Source: Rugamonas aquatica (GTDB lineage Bacteria > Pseudomonadota > Gammaproteobacteria > Burkholderiales > Burkholderiaceae_D). From it: a stretch of 64,000 nt of DNA. Under the pieces are notes generated by a model. The model did no database searches and had not been told where the DNA came from. It saw only the letters and a program-made list of their open reading frames with translations. Each line of letters opens with the position of its first letter. The first letter of the stretch is position 1. Positions 1-10,228 of the stretch are shown here, one piece after another. The position numbers and the translations under genes are program-made. The stretch is from the NCBI RefSeq assembly GCF_009380215.1, contig NZ_WHUG01000002.1, positions 682,001-746,000 on the forward strand, given 5' to 3'.

Positions 1-1
1 A

Positions 2-1915
2 CTGATGCAGGAGAACCGCTCCTTCGACCACTATTTCGGCACGATGAACGGCGTGCGCGGCTTCGGCGACCGGTTCACGATACCGGTGCAGGGCAACCGC
101 AACATCTGGCAGCAGTTCAACGGCCGCCGCACCGTGCTGCCGTACCGCCTGGACCAGCAGGCCGGCAACGCCCAGTGCGCGCTGGACTTGCCGCACACCT
201 GGCCGGACGCGCAGGAAGCCTGGGACGGCGGCCGCATGCGCTTCTGGCCGCGCGCCAAGACCGATGCTTCGATGGCTTACTACGGCGAGCAGGAGCTGCC
301 GTTCCAGTTCGCGCTGGCGCAGGCCTTCACGGTGTGCGACGCTTATCACTGCTCGCTTCAGGGCGGCACCAATCCTAACCGCCTGTTCCTGTTCAGCGGC
401 ACCAACGATCCGGCGTCGCTGTGCGGCGGCCCCGCCATTGACAACACCAAGGACGGCCTGGGTCCGGCGGAGGATGGCTTCACCTGGGTCACGTACGCGG
501 AGCGGCTGGAGGAGGCGGGCGTCAGCTGGAAGGTCTATCAGGACATGGCCGACAACTACGACAACAACCCGCTCGTGCTGTTTCGCCAATATCGGCAGCA
601 GTACACGGATGGCCGTGGCGTGCTGCTGGAGAAGGGGCTGAGTTCCACGCTCAAAGGCGTGTCCGTGCAGGGCCTGAAGGACGACGTGCAGGCGGGTCGT
701 CTGCCGCAGGTATCGTGGATCGTCGCACCGCGCATGTACTGCGAACATCCGGGACCATCGACGCCGATTCAGGGCGGCTGGTACACGCAGCAGGTGCTGG
801 AGGCGCTGACTTCGAATCCCGAAGTCTGGAGCAAGACCGTATTCCTCCATATGTACGACGAAAACGACGCCTTCTTCGACCACGCTCCTCCGCCGGCCGC
901 GCCTGCGCTGAACCGCGACGGCACGCGGGCCGGCAAGTCCACGCTGCCGTTCAACGACGAATGCCACACCGATGGCCGCATTTACGGCCTGGGTCCACGC
1001 GTGCCGATGTTGGTGATTTCGCCGTGGAGCAAAGGTGGCTGGGTCAACTCGCAGGTGTTCGACCATACCTCCGTGCTGCAGTTCCTGGAGCGCCGCTTCG
1101 GTGTGCGTGACACCAATATCGCCCCATGGCGCCGCGCCGTCTGCGGCGACTTGACCAGCTGTTTCGATTTCGCCTCGCCCGATGCGCGGCCGCCGGTGCT
1201 GGACCCGCGTAGCAAGGAGTGGGCCGACGATCTGCGCGCCGAGCAGCGCCGCCAGCGCGGCATCGAAGTGCCGGCCGCCGATGCGCAGTCACTGCCGGTG
1301 CAGGCGGGCGGCACGCGGCCGTCGCGCGCACTGCCGTACAAGCTGAATGTGCGCGCCGAAGTGCGGCTGGCCGCCGGTGGCGTGGCTGGGCGCGATGTGG
1401 TGGCGCTGAGCTTCGTCAACAGCGGCAGCGCCGGTGCGGTGTTCCACGTCTACGATCAACTGCATCTGGACCGCCTGCCGCGCCGCTACACCGTCGAAGC
1501 GGGCAAGCAGCTGGACGATGTCTGGCAATCGGACGCCAAGGACCAGGGACGCTACGACCTGTGGATACTGGGACCGAACGGCTTCCATCGCCGCCTGTCC
1601 GGCAACCTGTCCACGGCCACCGCAGGCCTGTCGGCGGAGGCGGATAGCCGCGAAGGCAATATGTGGCTGGCGTTGCGCAACGATGGCGCTGCGCCATGCA
1701 GCGTCACGCTGGAGCTCAATGCTTACCGTATGCTGCCGCCCAAGACCATCATCTTGCAGGCGAACGGCGGTTCCTATCTGTGGCGGCAGGAGATCGCCAA
1801 CCAGCACTATTGGTACGACTTCAGCGCCACCTGCGGCGATTTTGTACGGCGCTACGCCGGACGGCTGGAAACAGGCGCTCATGGCGTCAGCGATCCCGCC
1901 ATGGGCGGCGTCTGA
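2..1915 (+). CDS. Phosphocholine-specific phospholipase C, 5'-truncated
   Basis: Hydrolyses phosphatidylcholine-type lipids to diacylglycerol and phosphocholine, normally after Tat export. The reading frame is already open at the window edge, entering with Leu before QENRSFDHYFG, the N-terminal metal-binding motif of the phosphoesterase (PlcH/PlcN/acid phosphatase AcpA) family. The Tat signal and first residues are therefore missing. MYDENDAFFDH and the DGRIYGLGPRVPMLVISPWS region belong to the same catalytic domain. The last ~200 residues contain the two C-terminal beta domains (DUF756) typical of phosphocholine-specific enzymes. A UgpC-like ATPase follows 21 bp downstream, which suggests phospholipid head groups or glycerol phosphate are taken up. 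Family assignment is firm; choline versus other head-group preference is inferred. Confidence 0.9.
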   Translation: MMQENRSFDHYFGTMNGVRGFGDRFTIPVQGNRNIWQQFNGRRTVLPYRLDQQAGNAQCALDLPHTWPDAQEAWDGGRMRFWPRAKTDASMAYYGEQELPFQFALAQAFTVCDAYHCSLQGGTNPNRLFLFSGTNDPASLCGGPAIDNTKDGLGPAEDGFTWVTYAERLEEAGVSWKVYQDMADNYDNNPLVLFRQYRQQYTDGRGVLLEKGLSSTLKGVSVQGLKDDVQAGRLPQVSWIVAPRMYCEHPGPSTPIQGGWYTQQVLEALTSNPEVWSKTVFLHMYDENDAFFDHAPPPAAPALNRDGTRAGKSTLPFNDECHTDGRIYGLGPRVPMLVISPWSKGGWVNSQVFDHTSVLQFLERRFGVRDTNIAPWRRAVCGDLTSCFDFASPDARPPVLDPRSKEWADDLRAEQRRQRGIEVPAADAQSLPVQAGGTRPSRALPYKLNVRAEVRLAAGGVAGRDVVALSFVNSGSAGAVFHVYDQLHLDRLPRRYTVEAGKQLDDVWQSDAKDQGRYDLWILGPNGFHRRLSGNLSTATAGLSAEADSREGNMWLALRNDGAAPCSVTLELNAYRMLPPKTIILQANGGSYLWRQEIANQHYWYDFSATCGDFVRRYAGRLETGAHGVSDPAMGGV

Positions 1916-1936
1916 CCAGCACACAAGGAAAACATC

Positions 1937-3030
<1,094 letters not shown>

Positions 3031-3034
<4 letters not shown>

Positions 3035-5997
3035 TGCGTTGTAATCACCAGCGCGGGCCGATAGGCTGCGTTGGTGTTTTCGCGCGATCCGTAGTTGACC
3101 CAACCATCCGCGCCGTAGTTGGTCGGCGACGACACCAGCAGTGACAGCAGCTTGTCCCCGGCCAGCGCGCTGTTGACCTGCGCGGTGATGTCCAGCCACA
3201 CCGGCGTGCCGGCCGCGCCCAGCGTCCAGCTGCCCAGCAGGGTGGTGGCGGCAGGCTGGTTGTTCCAGTTGAGCGTACTCTCACCCCACGTATTGGCCTG
3301 CACCAGCTGGACCTGATTCGCCATGCCGGCCACCGCGCCAAGGCTGGTCGGCGTCATCATCACGCGGGCGTTCGACACCGCACCCGTGATCGACGACAGG
3401 TCGAAGCGCAGATACGATTGCCGGAAGTAGCCGACGCCGTCGTTCTTCGTCACCAGCACATTGGCGGCACCGTAGTTGTTGCCGGCGGATGCGCCGTTGA
3501 TGACGTAGGCGTCGGCCGCCGTAGTCAGCGTCTGGGTCTGCGCCAGTGCCAACCGGACCGCAAAGCTTTTTCCTGCCGCGCCATTGACGTTGATGGAGAG
3601 CTTGATGGTAGGGCTCATTTGCGTCACGGTGACGTTGGCATCCGCCGAAATCACCTGCCACGCGGCGCGCTGGATCTCCAGGTTGATGGTGCCGGTGTTC
3701 TTCTGCGTAGGATCGGAGACGCCGATATGCAGCTCGTTCTGCGCTTCGATCGCGGTGACGGAAGCCTTGCGGTTGCTGGTGATGTAGGCCGCCGCACCGT
3801 CGGACACCGTCTTGCTCGCGTCATTCCAGAAGTTGACGCCGACCACGCCGTAAGCGCTGTCCTTGACCGCGTGGGCGTCGGTTGAATTCTCCAGCACCGT
3901 CACGGTGGCGGCGGCGGCATAGCTGGCCGTCTGCGCCGCTGTCAGGTTGGGCAGCAGCACGTAGGCGTACGACGCATTGGTCGGCCCGGCCCCGTGCGAC
4001 AGCGCGAGGCTGAGGAAGCGGTTGCTGACCTGGGCGTTGGATTGGCCGGTGTTGATCGCCTGCCAGCTGCCGGTGCGGGTCTCGCGCAGGCCGTTGACGC
4101 TGGCGGCGGTGGGGAAGTAGTAGCCGATATCGCTGCCGCTGACCGATCCCGCCAGATGCGCCCACTGCACGCCGCTGGTGGTGGCGGACCAGCCCATCGT
4201 CGTTGGCATCGCCGAGCCGTTAATGGTCAGCGCATTGCTGCCGGCCGCGTTCAGCTTGCGGTTTTCGACGATGGTTTCGACCGTGCGGCCATCGGTGTTC
4301 GAAATGCCCGAGCCCAGCGCGATGATCTTATTCCCGAACATGAACCACGACTTCTTACCGGCCAGCGTGCTGCCCGTGACTTTGGACAGCGAGAACTGCA
4401 TGCCGGCCGACGCGTGCAGGTTGTCGACCTCCGAGCCGCCCACCCAGGTCTGCGTGTTCGGGAAGCTGCCGAAGTTGGCCGGTGTGCCGGAGCCTGAGCC
4501 GTCTGTGGTGATGCCGGGCAGGCGGCGCGTGTTCACCGTGGGCCAGTAGTTGCCGCCGAACTGAGTCAGGTCGTTGTTGTACAACCAGGTCGCGCCGGTG
4601 CCGGTGAACCAGCCGGTGAGGTTTTCGCCGTTGCCGTATTCGAAGGAGGAGATCCGGTTCGAGAACATGCTCAGGTTGAAGCTGTAGCCCGCGTAGCTGT
4701 GCAGCGCACGGTCCATGCTGGCGAAGATGTGGGTCTGGATTTGCTCCGGCTCCGGCGTCACGCTGCTGTCGGCGGCGATGGCCTTGAGGTTGGCGATGTC
4801 GTACAGGCCCAGGCCCGCATAGTAGTTGGCGTAGCTGGTGTCGCGCTGCATCCAGTGCTTGATGGTGCTCTTCAGTGACGCCGACTGCGCCGCCGGCAGG
4901 CCTTGCGCCAGCCGCGCCAGTGTGGCCGTCAGCGAGCGGCCGGCATCGTGGTCGCTATTGGGCGAGAGCGCGGTCGGCTCGCGCGAGATGGCGCGGCCGC
5001 GCACCGAGTCCATCATCGCGCCCTGGTAGACGAAGGGTTTGTAGGCTTGCGTGGCCCAGGTGTAGACGTTGCCGGCGTTGGCGTCGGTGACGGCCCAGGT
5101 GGAGCCGTTGAGCAGGTAGAACAGCCGCGCCATGTCGCCTATCATCACCAGGCCGTAGCTGCCGGTGTAGGCGACGTTGGTGTGCTGGATGAAGGAACCG
5201 TCGGCGTAGAAGCCGTCGCCGCTGGTCACGTAGGGGAAGGTCTGGCTGATGGCGTCGCGGCCCTGCGCCAGCTTGGCGCTGGACTTGCCGACCGCACCGC
5301 GCACTGCGACGACGGAGGCTTTGTCCAAACGGTTGGCGCCTGTTTCGACCAGCGTGCTGCCGGTGCGCTTGGCGGGATCGGGGACGAACTTGTCGATGGC
5401 GGCGGTGTAGGTGGCGATCTGCGCAGGGCTGAGTTGGTCGTACATCAGCACCATCAGGTCGTTGAGTGCTTGTGGCGAGCCGATCTCCCAGTCCCACCAG
5501 TTGCCGGCTGCGGTGTTGGCGGTGCCGTAGCGGTTGGCGGCCATCCAGTCCAGTGCGGCGACGATGTCGGCGGCCAGGCTTGCATTGCCTTGCAGTGTGG
5601 AGCCGCTGGTGGCGTAGGCGGTGGCCATGACGCGCAGGCGCCCGTAGCTGGCGGTGATGGTGGAGGAGGCGCTCCAGTCAGCGAGGTCGCTCCACAGTGC
5701 GGTGCGGCCGGCGGCGGGCGTCATCGAGTTCCAGTTCGATTGCGCGGTGGCGGTCAGCGTGGCGATCTGCGCGGCCATGTCGGCATCGGCGGTGTTGATG
5801 GCGCTGCCGCCGGTGATCTGCGTTAGCCACTTCAGGCGCAGCGTGTCGTATTCGTCGGCGGGGGCGCTTGCCCCCATGCGCAGCGCCGCCGTGCGTGGCG
5901 CGGATTGCGCCTCCGCGCTGCCGCTACCGCCACAACCGGCCAACAACAGGGCCGAACCGCATAGAACACCGAACCGGTAAAACAGGACTTTTCTCAT
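3031..5997 (-). CDS. Polysaccharide lyase family 8 lipoprotein with C-terminal DNRLRE domain
   Basis: Exported lyase of the hyaluronate/chondroitin/xanthan lyase family, cleaving uronic-acid polysaccharides by beta-elimination. The N-terminus has a lipoprotein signal (LLLAGC, Cys near residue 22). The alpha/alpha-toroid domain keeps all PL8 catalytic features: NWWDWEIG aromatic patch, TGANRLD (Asn ~222), QHTNVAYTGSYG (His ~272, Tyr ~281) and SVRGRAISRE (Arg ~335). Central beta-sandwich domains follow. The last ~165 residues (from about TTAADAYVING) form a DNRLRE/CBM96-like module, often carbohydrate-binding. At 988 residues it is longer than a single-module PL8 because of this addition. The divergent, unlinked position suggests its own promoter, which would carry the GTTAACGTTAAC palindrome upstream. 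The exact polymer substrate cannot be told from sequence. Confidence 0.88.
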
Positions 5998-6023
5998 TCT
6001 CCATCTCCACTGTGACGATATAG

Positions 6024-6035
6024 GTTAACGTTAAC
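6024..6035. promoter_or_regulatory. Perfect palindrome upstream of the PL8 lyase, candidate operator
   Basis: GTTAACGTTAAC is a perfect 12-bp palindrome 27 bp upstream of the lyase start codon (5997). The AACGTT core and the position fit a LacI-type or similar operator in the lyase promoter. Which regulator binds is unknown; the LacI protein 0.8 kb away is one candidate, but its own sites (TGAAAACGTTTTCA) differ in the outer bases. Confidence 0.4.
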
Positions 6036-6046
6036 ATGTGACCGTG

Positions 6047-6151
6047 AAAAAAAAGCACCCTGGGGGTCAAGTCTGACATTCGGACACGGCCTCTGCCGTA
6101 ACGGCTGTTACGGCAGAGGCCGTGTCCGAATGTCAGACTTGACCCCCAGGG
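6047..6151 (-). terminator. Rho-independent terminator of sodB built from a long perfect hairpin
   Basis: Read on the minus strand, the sodB stop codon (6158) is followed 6 bp later by a perfect 45-bp stem with a 4-base loop, then GGTGC-type spacing and a run of eight T (A8 at 6047-6054 on the plus strand). Stem plus T-run is a textbook intrinsic terminator, though the stem is far longer than needed. Confidence 0.75.
6058..6151. repeat. Perfect 45-bp inverted repeat, 4-base loop
   Basis: The left arm 6058-6102 and right arm 6107-6151 are exact reverse complements over 45 bases, separated by GGCT. The outer part of each arm starts CCCTGGGGGTCAAGTCTGAC. A perfect 94-base cruciform of this kind is not explained by termination alone and resembles a mobile, dispersed intergenic repeat (REP/MITE-like). 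No second copy is visible in this window, so dispersion elsewhere is inferred. Confidence 0.9.
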
Positions 6152-6157
6152 TTTACA

Positions 6158-6736
6158 TCATGCGAAGTTCGCGGCAGCGAAGTCCCAGTTTGCCAGCTTG
6201 AAGAAGGTCTCTACATACTTAGGACGTACGTTGCGGTAGTCGATGTAGTAGGCGTGCTCCCACAGGTCGCAGGTCAGCAGCGCTTTGGCGTCGGTGGTCA
6301 GCGGGGTGGCGGCGTTGGAGGTGTTGACGATGTCCAGGGAACCGTCGGCTTTTTTCACCAGCCAGGTCCAGCTCGAACCGAAGTTGCCCACGCACGACTT
6401 GGTGAACTCTTCCTTGAATTTGTCGAACGAACCCCACTTGGCGTTGATCGCGTCGGCCAGCGCGCCGTCTGGTGCGCCTTTGCCGTTCGGGGTCAGGCCG
6501 TTCCAGTAGAAGGTGTGGTTCCATACCTGGGCGGAGTTGTTGAAGATGCCGCCGGACGATTTCTTGACGATCTCTTCCAGGGACAGGTTTTCGAACTCGG
6601 TACCCTTGATCAGGTTGTTCAGGTTGGTAACGTAGGTCTGGTGGTGCTTACCGTAGTGGTATTCCAGCGTTTCTTGCGAGATGTGCGGCGCCAGGGCGTC
6701 GATTGCATACGGCAGTGGTGGCAGAGTATGTTCCAT
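6158..6736 (-). CDS. sodB: Superoxide dismutase, Fe type
   Basis: Cytoplasmic enzyme converting superoxide to oxygen and hydrogen peroxide. The product is 192 residues, the normal SodB length, and aligns end to end with the family from [15 protein letters not shown]. Metal ligands are visible in [21 protein letters not shown] and [14 protein letters not shown] (His, His, Asp, His). The GG/AQVWNH pattern and DLWEHAYY tail fit the Fe-dependent branch; Fe versus Mn is inferred. The start at 6736 is chosen because it has AAGGAAG 5-6 bp upstream and gives the canonical N-terminus; the frame extends further upstream but adds unrelated sequence. Single-gene unit, ended by the long hairpin terminator. 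Confidence 0.96.
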   Translation of the reverse strand: MEHTLPPLPYAIDALAPHISQETLEYHYGKHHQTYVTNLNNLIKGTEFENLSLEEIVKKSSGGIFNNSAQVWNHTFYWNGLTPNGKGAPDGALADAINAKWGSFDKFKEEFTKSCVGNFGSSWTWLVKKADGSLDIVNTSNAATPLTTDAKALLTCDLWEHAYYIDYRNVRPKYVETFFKLANWDFAAANFA

Positions 6737-6863
6737 TGTTCTTCCTTTTGTTGGTTTGACGATGTGAAAAAGATCGAGGGTGATTTTTGCCGAAACGTCC
6801 GCCATTGTAAAGCGGATAGGGCTTCGGTGCAGAAAAGGCAGCTTTTCCGTGTGGCTACTATGT

Positions 6864-7883
6864 TCAGCGCACGCGCCGCGTGGTTTCGCGCACAATCAGC
6901 TCCAGCGGCGGCACTTCGCCCCGCGCTTCCTCGCCGTTGATGATGCGCAGCAGCGCCTGGGTGGCGATGCGGCCGATGTCATATAAGGGCTGGCGTATGG
7001 TGGTCAGAGGCGGCGTGGTATAGGAGGAACCGGGCAAATCGTCGAAGCCGACCAGCGAGATGTCGTCCGGCACGCGGATGCCCTTGCGGTACAGCGCCAG
7101 CCGCGCACCGTAGGCGCTCAGGTCGTTGGCCGCGAACACGGCGGTGAATTGCTGGTGCGTGTCGAACAGCCGGTTCATCGCCAGCATGCCGCTGGCCTCG
7201 TGGTAATTGCCCTCGACGATCAGATTGGCGTCCAGTTCGATGTGCGCCTCGTTCAGCGCGCGCGTGTAGCCGGCCAGGCGCTCGGCGGCGTCGATGTTGT
7301 TGGCAGGGCCGGAGATGAAGGCGATGCGGCGGTGGCCCAGTTCGATCAGGTGGTGCACCGCCATGTAGGCGCCCGATTCGTTGTCCAGCTTGAAGCCCAG
7401 GGCGCTGCGGGTCTGCAATGCGCGGCCGGTGGAGACGATGGGGCGCTGGCTGGAAAAACCCAGCACGGTCTGGTCCGACATGCGGCCCGACAGCAGGATG
7501 ATGCCGTCGACCTTGCGCGCCAGCAGCAGGCGGATGCGGTCCGCTTCCTCTTCCGCGTTCCAGTGGCCGCTGACGATCACCGAGGCGTAGCCGGTGCCTT
7601 TCAAGCCGTCGTCGACGCCGCGCAGCGTTTCGTCGAAGAAGGGGGAGGAGATGTCCTGCACCACGATGCCGATGGTCATCGAGCGGCCTTTTTTCAGGCC
7701 CTGCGCCATCTGGTTGGGCGCGAACTTCATCTTGTCGATGGCGGCCAGCACGGCCAGGCGCTTGTCTTCCGACACCTTGGCGGTGCCGTTGAGGATGCGC
7801 GAGACGGTACTGGGCGACACTCCCGCCTGGCGTGCAACATCCATCAGGGTCGATGGGCCGGAGGAGTAGGGGGTGTCTGCCAA
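6864..7883 (-). CDS. LacI-family transcriptional regulator
   Basis: DNA-binding repressor with a sugar-binding periplasmic-protein-like domain, 339 residues. The N-terminal HTH is [20 protein letters not shown], followed by the hinge region and a ligand domain ending in [22 protein letters not shown], typical of the GalR/LacI group. The start is taken as TTG at 7883, which has AGGA 8 bp upstream and puts the HTH about 14 residues in; the frame is open to 7973 but the extra residues do not fit the family. It diverges from glk, and two near-identical palindromes lie between the genes, one beside its own start, so autoregulation and control of glk are likely. The effector is unknown; sugar or sugar phosphate is expected from the neighbour. 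Confidence 0.93.
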   Translation of the reverse strand: MADTPYSSGPSTLMDVARQAGVSPSTVSRILNGTAKVSEDKRLAVLAAIDKMKFAPNQMAQGLKKGRSMTIGIVVQDISSPFFDETLRGVDDGLKGTGYASVIVSGHWNAEEEADRIRLLLARKVDGIILLSGRMSDQTVLGFSSQRPIVSTGRALQTRSALGFKLDNESGAYMAVHHLIELGHRRIAFISGPANNIDAAERLAGYTRALNEAHIELDANLIVEGNYHEASGMLAMNRLFDTHQQFTAVFAANDLSAYGARLALYRKGIRVPDDISLVGFDDLPGSSYTTPPLTTIRQPLYDIGRIATQALLRIINGEEARGEVPPLELIVRETTRRVR

Positions 7884-7902
7884 GGTGTGTCCTATTTTTA
7901 TC

Positions 7903-7916
7903 TGAAAACCTTTTCG
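7903..7916. promoter_or_regulatory. Second LacI-type operator near the lacI-family gene start
   Basis: TGAAAACCTTTTCG matches the TGAAAACGTTTTCA palindrome at 8014 in 12 of 14 positions. It lies 20 bp upstream of the regulator's TTG start, placing it in its leader or promoter, as expected for an autorepression site. Confidence 0.5.
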
Positions 7917-8013
7917 CCGGAAGATTACCATAAATTTTGCGGCTTTCCGCCAAATCAGCCCGTGATCCCGCATTGACTTTCATTGGCATACGTTATTTAA
8001 TGAAAACAGTGCT

Positions 8014-8027
8014 TGAAAACGTTTTCA
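8014..8027. promoter_or_regulatory. LacI-family operator in the lacI/glk intergenic region
   Basis: TGAAAACGTTTTCA is a perfect 14-bp palindrome of the form bound by GalR/LacI family repressors (AACGTT centre). It lies 51 bp upstream of the glk start and 131 bp upstream of the divergent regulator. Position and symmetry support direct control of glk. Confidence 0.7.
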
Positions 8028-8077
8028 TAAGCGACGTGACATATAATCAGGCCGCTGGTCATAACAAGGAAGAGACA

Positions 8078-9070
8078 ATGAAACGCGAAGCTTTTTCGCA
8101 CCTCGCAAGCGGTCCGCGCCTGCTGGCCGACATCGGCGGCACCAGCGCCAGCTTCGGCCTGGAGACCGCCCCCAATCAGATCGAGGCGATCTGGGTGACG
8201 GAGTGCGCGGCCTATCCGACACTGGGCGCGGCGCTGGTGGCCTACCTGTCGCAGCCGTCCACGGTGGCGGCCGGCGGCTACCAGGCGCGCTTCGCCGGCA
8301 TCGCCATCGCCAACCCCATCGACGGCGACTGGGTGACGATGACCAATCACCACTGGTCGTTCTCGATCGAGGCGGTGTGTTCGCAATTCAGTTTGAAATC
8401 GCTGGTGGTGGTGAACGACTTCACCGCGCTGGCCAGCGCCTTGCCCTATCTGGCGCCGGACCACAAGCGCCAGATCGGCGGCGGCGTGGCGCGCAGCGGC
8501 GCCACCATCGGCCTGGTGGGCGCGGACGCGGGGCTGGGCGTGTCCGGCCTGGTGCCGGCCGGCGAGCGCTGGATCGCCATCGACAGCGAAGGAGGGCACA
8601 GCACCTTCGCGCCGATGAACGAACGCGAGATCGATATCCTGCGCTATGCGCGGCGCTATCACGAGCATGTGTCGAGCGAGCGGCTGGTGTCGGGCATCGG
8701 CATCGTGCTGGTGTACCGCGCGCTGGCCGAACGCGCGCGCATCGAGCCGCAGAACCTGAGCACGTCGCAGATCATGGAGCGCGGCCTGCATCGCCTGTGC
8801 CCCGTGTGTGAAGAGACGCTGGACGCCTTCTGCGACATGCTGGGCACCGTGGCCGGCAACGTCGCGCTGACCTTGGGCGCCAAGGGCGGCATCTACATCG
8901 GCGGCCGCATCGTGCCGCAGATGAGCGAGTTCTTCGAACGCTCGGGCTTCCGCGCCCGCTTCGAGCAGAAGGGCCGCTTCTCGGACTACCTGTCGCACAT
9001 TCCCACCTTCGTCATCACCGAACAATATCCCACGCTGATCGGCATGTCGGCCATGTTGTCGGCCGGCTGA
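8078..9070 (+). CDS. glk: Glucokinase
   Basis: Phosphorylates glucose with ATP in the cytoplasm, feeding glucose freed by the beta-glucan enzymes nearby into metabolism. The product is 330 residues, the usual size of the bacterial Glk family (PF02685). The N-terminal phosphate loop is LADIGGTSASFGLE, the glucose region includes ADAGLGVSGLV and SEGGHSTFAP, and GGIYIGGRIVPQM is the conserved C-terminal nucleotide-binding segment. The ATG at 8078 is chosen for the AAGGAAGAG site just upstream; an earlier in-frame ATG would run across the operator. The stop codon directly abuts the convergent AraC-family gene. Confidence 0.95.
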   Translation: MKREAFSHLASGPRLLADIGGTSASFGLETAPNQIEAIWVTECAAYPTLGAALVAYLSQPSTVAAGGYQARFAGIAIANPIDGDWVTMTNHHWSFSIEAVCSQFSLKSLVVVNDFTALASALPYLAPDHKRQIGGGVARSGATIGLVGADAGLGVSGLVPAGERWIAIDSEGGHSTFAPMNEREIDILRYARRYHEHVSSERLVSGIGIVLVYRALAERARIEPQNLSTSQIMERGLHRLCPVCEETLDAFCDMLGTVAGNVALTLGAKGGIYIGGRIVPQMSEFFERSGFRARFEQKGRFSDYLSHIPTFVITEQYPTLIGMSAMLSAG

Positions 9071-9937
9071 TTACAAGGCCATCTGCGGCTCCAGCGGCAG
9101 GCACAACTCGCAATCCTGGGCCTCAATGCAGGCCAGGCGCTGGTCCGGCGGATAGCGCTCGAAGCAGGGCCGCGCCGCCACCTTGTAGCGGCCATACAGC
9201 ACGCCGTCGCGCAGCAGCCGATGCCACGCATCCTTGCTCAACACGCGCGGGCCGATAAACCTCAGCACCGCATGCATGCCGCCGGCGATGGTCTTGACCG
9301 GCATGCCGGCCGGCGCCACGAAACTCTCCGGCAGTTCCACGCAGACGTCGTAGCGGCACTTCTCCGGCGCCGTGATATCGGGATCGTCCAGGCCCATGCC
9401 GAAGCGCGCCGACGGCGGCAGATCGTGCTGGCAGCACCAGATATCGAGCTGCCGCCATTGCGCGGCGCTGTCCACATCGTAGGGGCCGAAGTGGCGCGTG
9501 TAGGCCACCCGCGCGGTCGGCAGCTGGATCACCCGCACCGGCCCATGCTGGCCCGCCACCGGTCCCGCGCTGCTGGCGGCCGCCATGACGCGCTGCTCGT
9601 CGCGCCAGCGCGACGGCGACAGGCCGAAATACTGGCGGAAGGCGCGGGCGAAGCCGTCGGCGGTGTCGAAGCCGCAGTTCTGCGCGACGGCGGCGATGGA
9701 ATCGGACGAGTACAGCAGCTGCGAGGCGCCCGTCTCCAGCCGGCGCCGGCGCACGTAGGCATGCGGCGCCTCGGCGCTCCATTGCTGGAAACGGCGCAGG
9801 AAATGGTAGCGCGATAAATGGGCGAGTGCGGCCAGGCAGTCGAGATTGAGGTTCTGGCCCAGATGCGCATCGATGTAGTCCAGGACGTGATTGAGCCGGT
9901 ACTCCAGCGGCCGGGACGTGGGGGATGGCATATGCAT
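9071..9937 (-). CDS. AraC-family regulator with GyrI-like effector domain
   Basis: 288-residue transcription factor. An N-terminal AraC/XylS double HTH (about residues 10-110) is visible in LAALAHLSRYHFLRRFQQWS and QNCGFDTADGFARAFRQYFG. It is followed by a GyrI-like/SOUL-type small-molecule domain (VRVIQLPTARVAYTRHFGPY onward), the layout of Rob/MarA relatives that sense hydrophobic compounds. The start at 9937 is preferred: GGAG lies 6 bp upstream, and the longer frame to 10012 adds a hydrophobic, AT-rich segment that overlaps a palindrome. Target genes are unknown; the GH12 gene diverges from it across 291 bp. Confidence 0.9.
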   Translation of the reverse strand: MHMPSPTSRPLEYRLNHVLDYIDAHLGQNLNLDCLAALAHLSRYHFLRRFQQWSAEAPHAYVRRRRLETGASQLLYSSDSIAAVAQNCGFDTADGFARAFRQYFGLSPSRWRDEQRVMAAASSAGPVAGQHGPVRVIQLPTARVAYTRHFGPYDVDSAAQWRQLDIWCCQHDLPPSARFGMGLDDPDITAPEKCRYDVCVELPESFVAPAGMPVKTIAGGMHAVLRFIGPRVLSKDAWHRLLRDGVLYGRYKVAARPCFERYPPDQRLACIEAQDCELCLPLEPQMAL

Positions 9938-9996
9938 GACGTGCTCCGTACTGCTTGTTAACAAATAATAAAAGATGCTAATATAAAAAGACAAGT

Positions 9997-10006
9997 GAAA
10001 CGTTTC
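9997..10006. promoter_or_regulatory. GAAACGTTTC palindrome between the AraC gene and GH12
   Basis: A perfect 10-bp palindrome in an AT-rich promoter-like stretch, sharing the AAACGTTT core with the glk operator. It may be a site for the same or a related LacI-type regulator. The rest of the 291-bp gap (9938-10228) shows only a weak CGTGCA/TGCACG inverted repeat (10161-10189) ahead of the GH12 ribosome site. Confidence 0.35.
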
Positions 10007-10228
10007 CATCATAAAGCATATATTTCATGCAAGACCACTGCCGTTACATCTGCTGTGGCTGAAAAGATACTGAAGGGACGTGAATGCTGAGCAATTTTGG
10101 CCGGGCCGCTGCGCAAGTTTGAACGGGCGGACGGCTTTCAATCTGACTATGCTTTACCTACGTGCAATGTTGTTGTTTGGCACTGCACGCAGGGAGATCT
10201 CTTACAAAACCAATACGGAGACTAAGCA

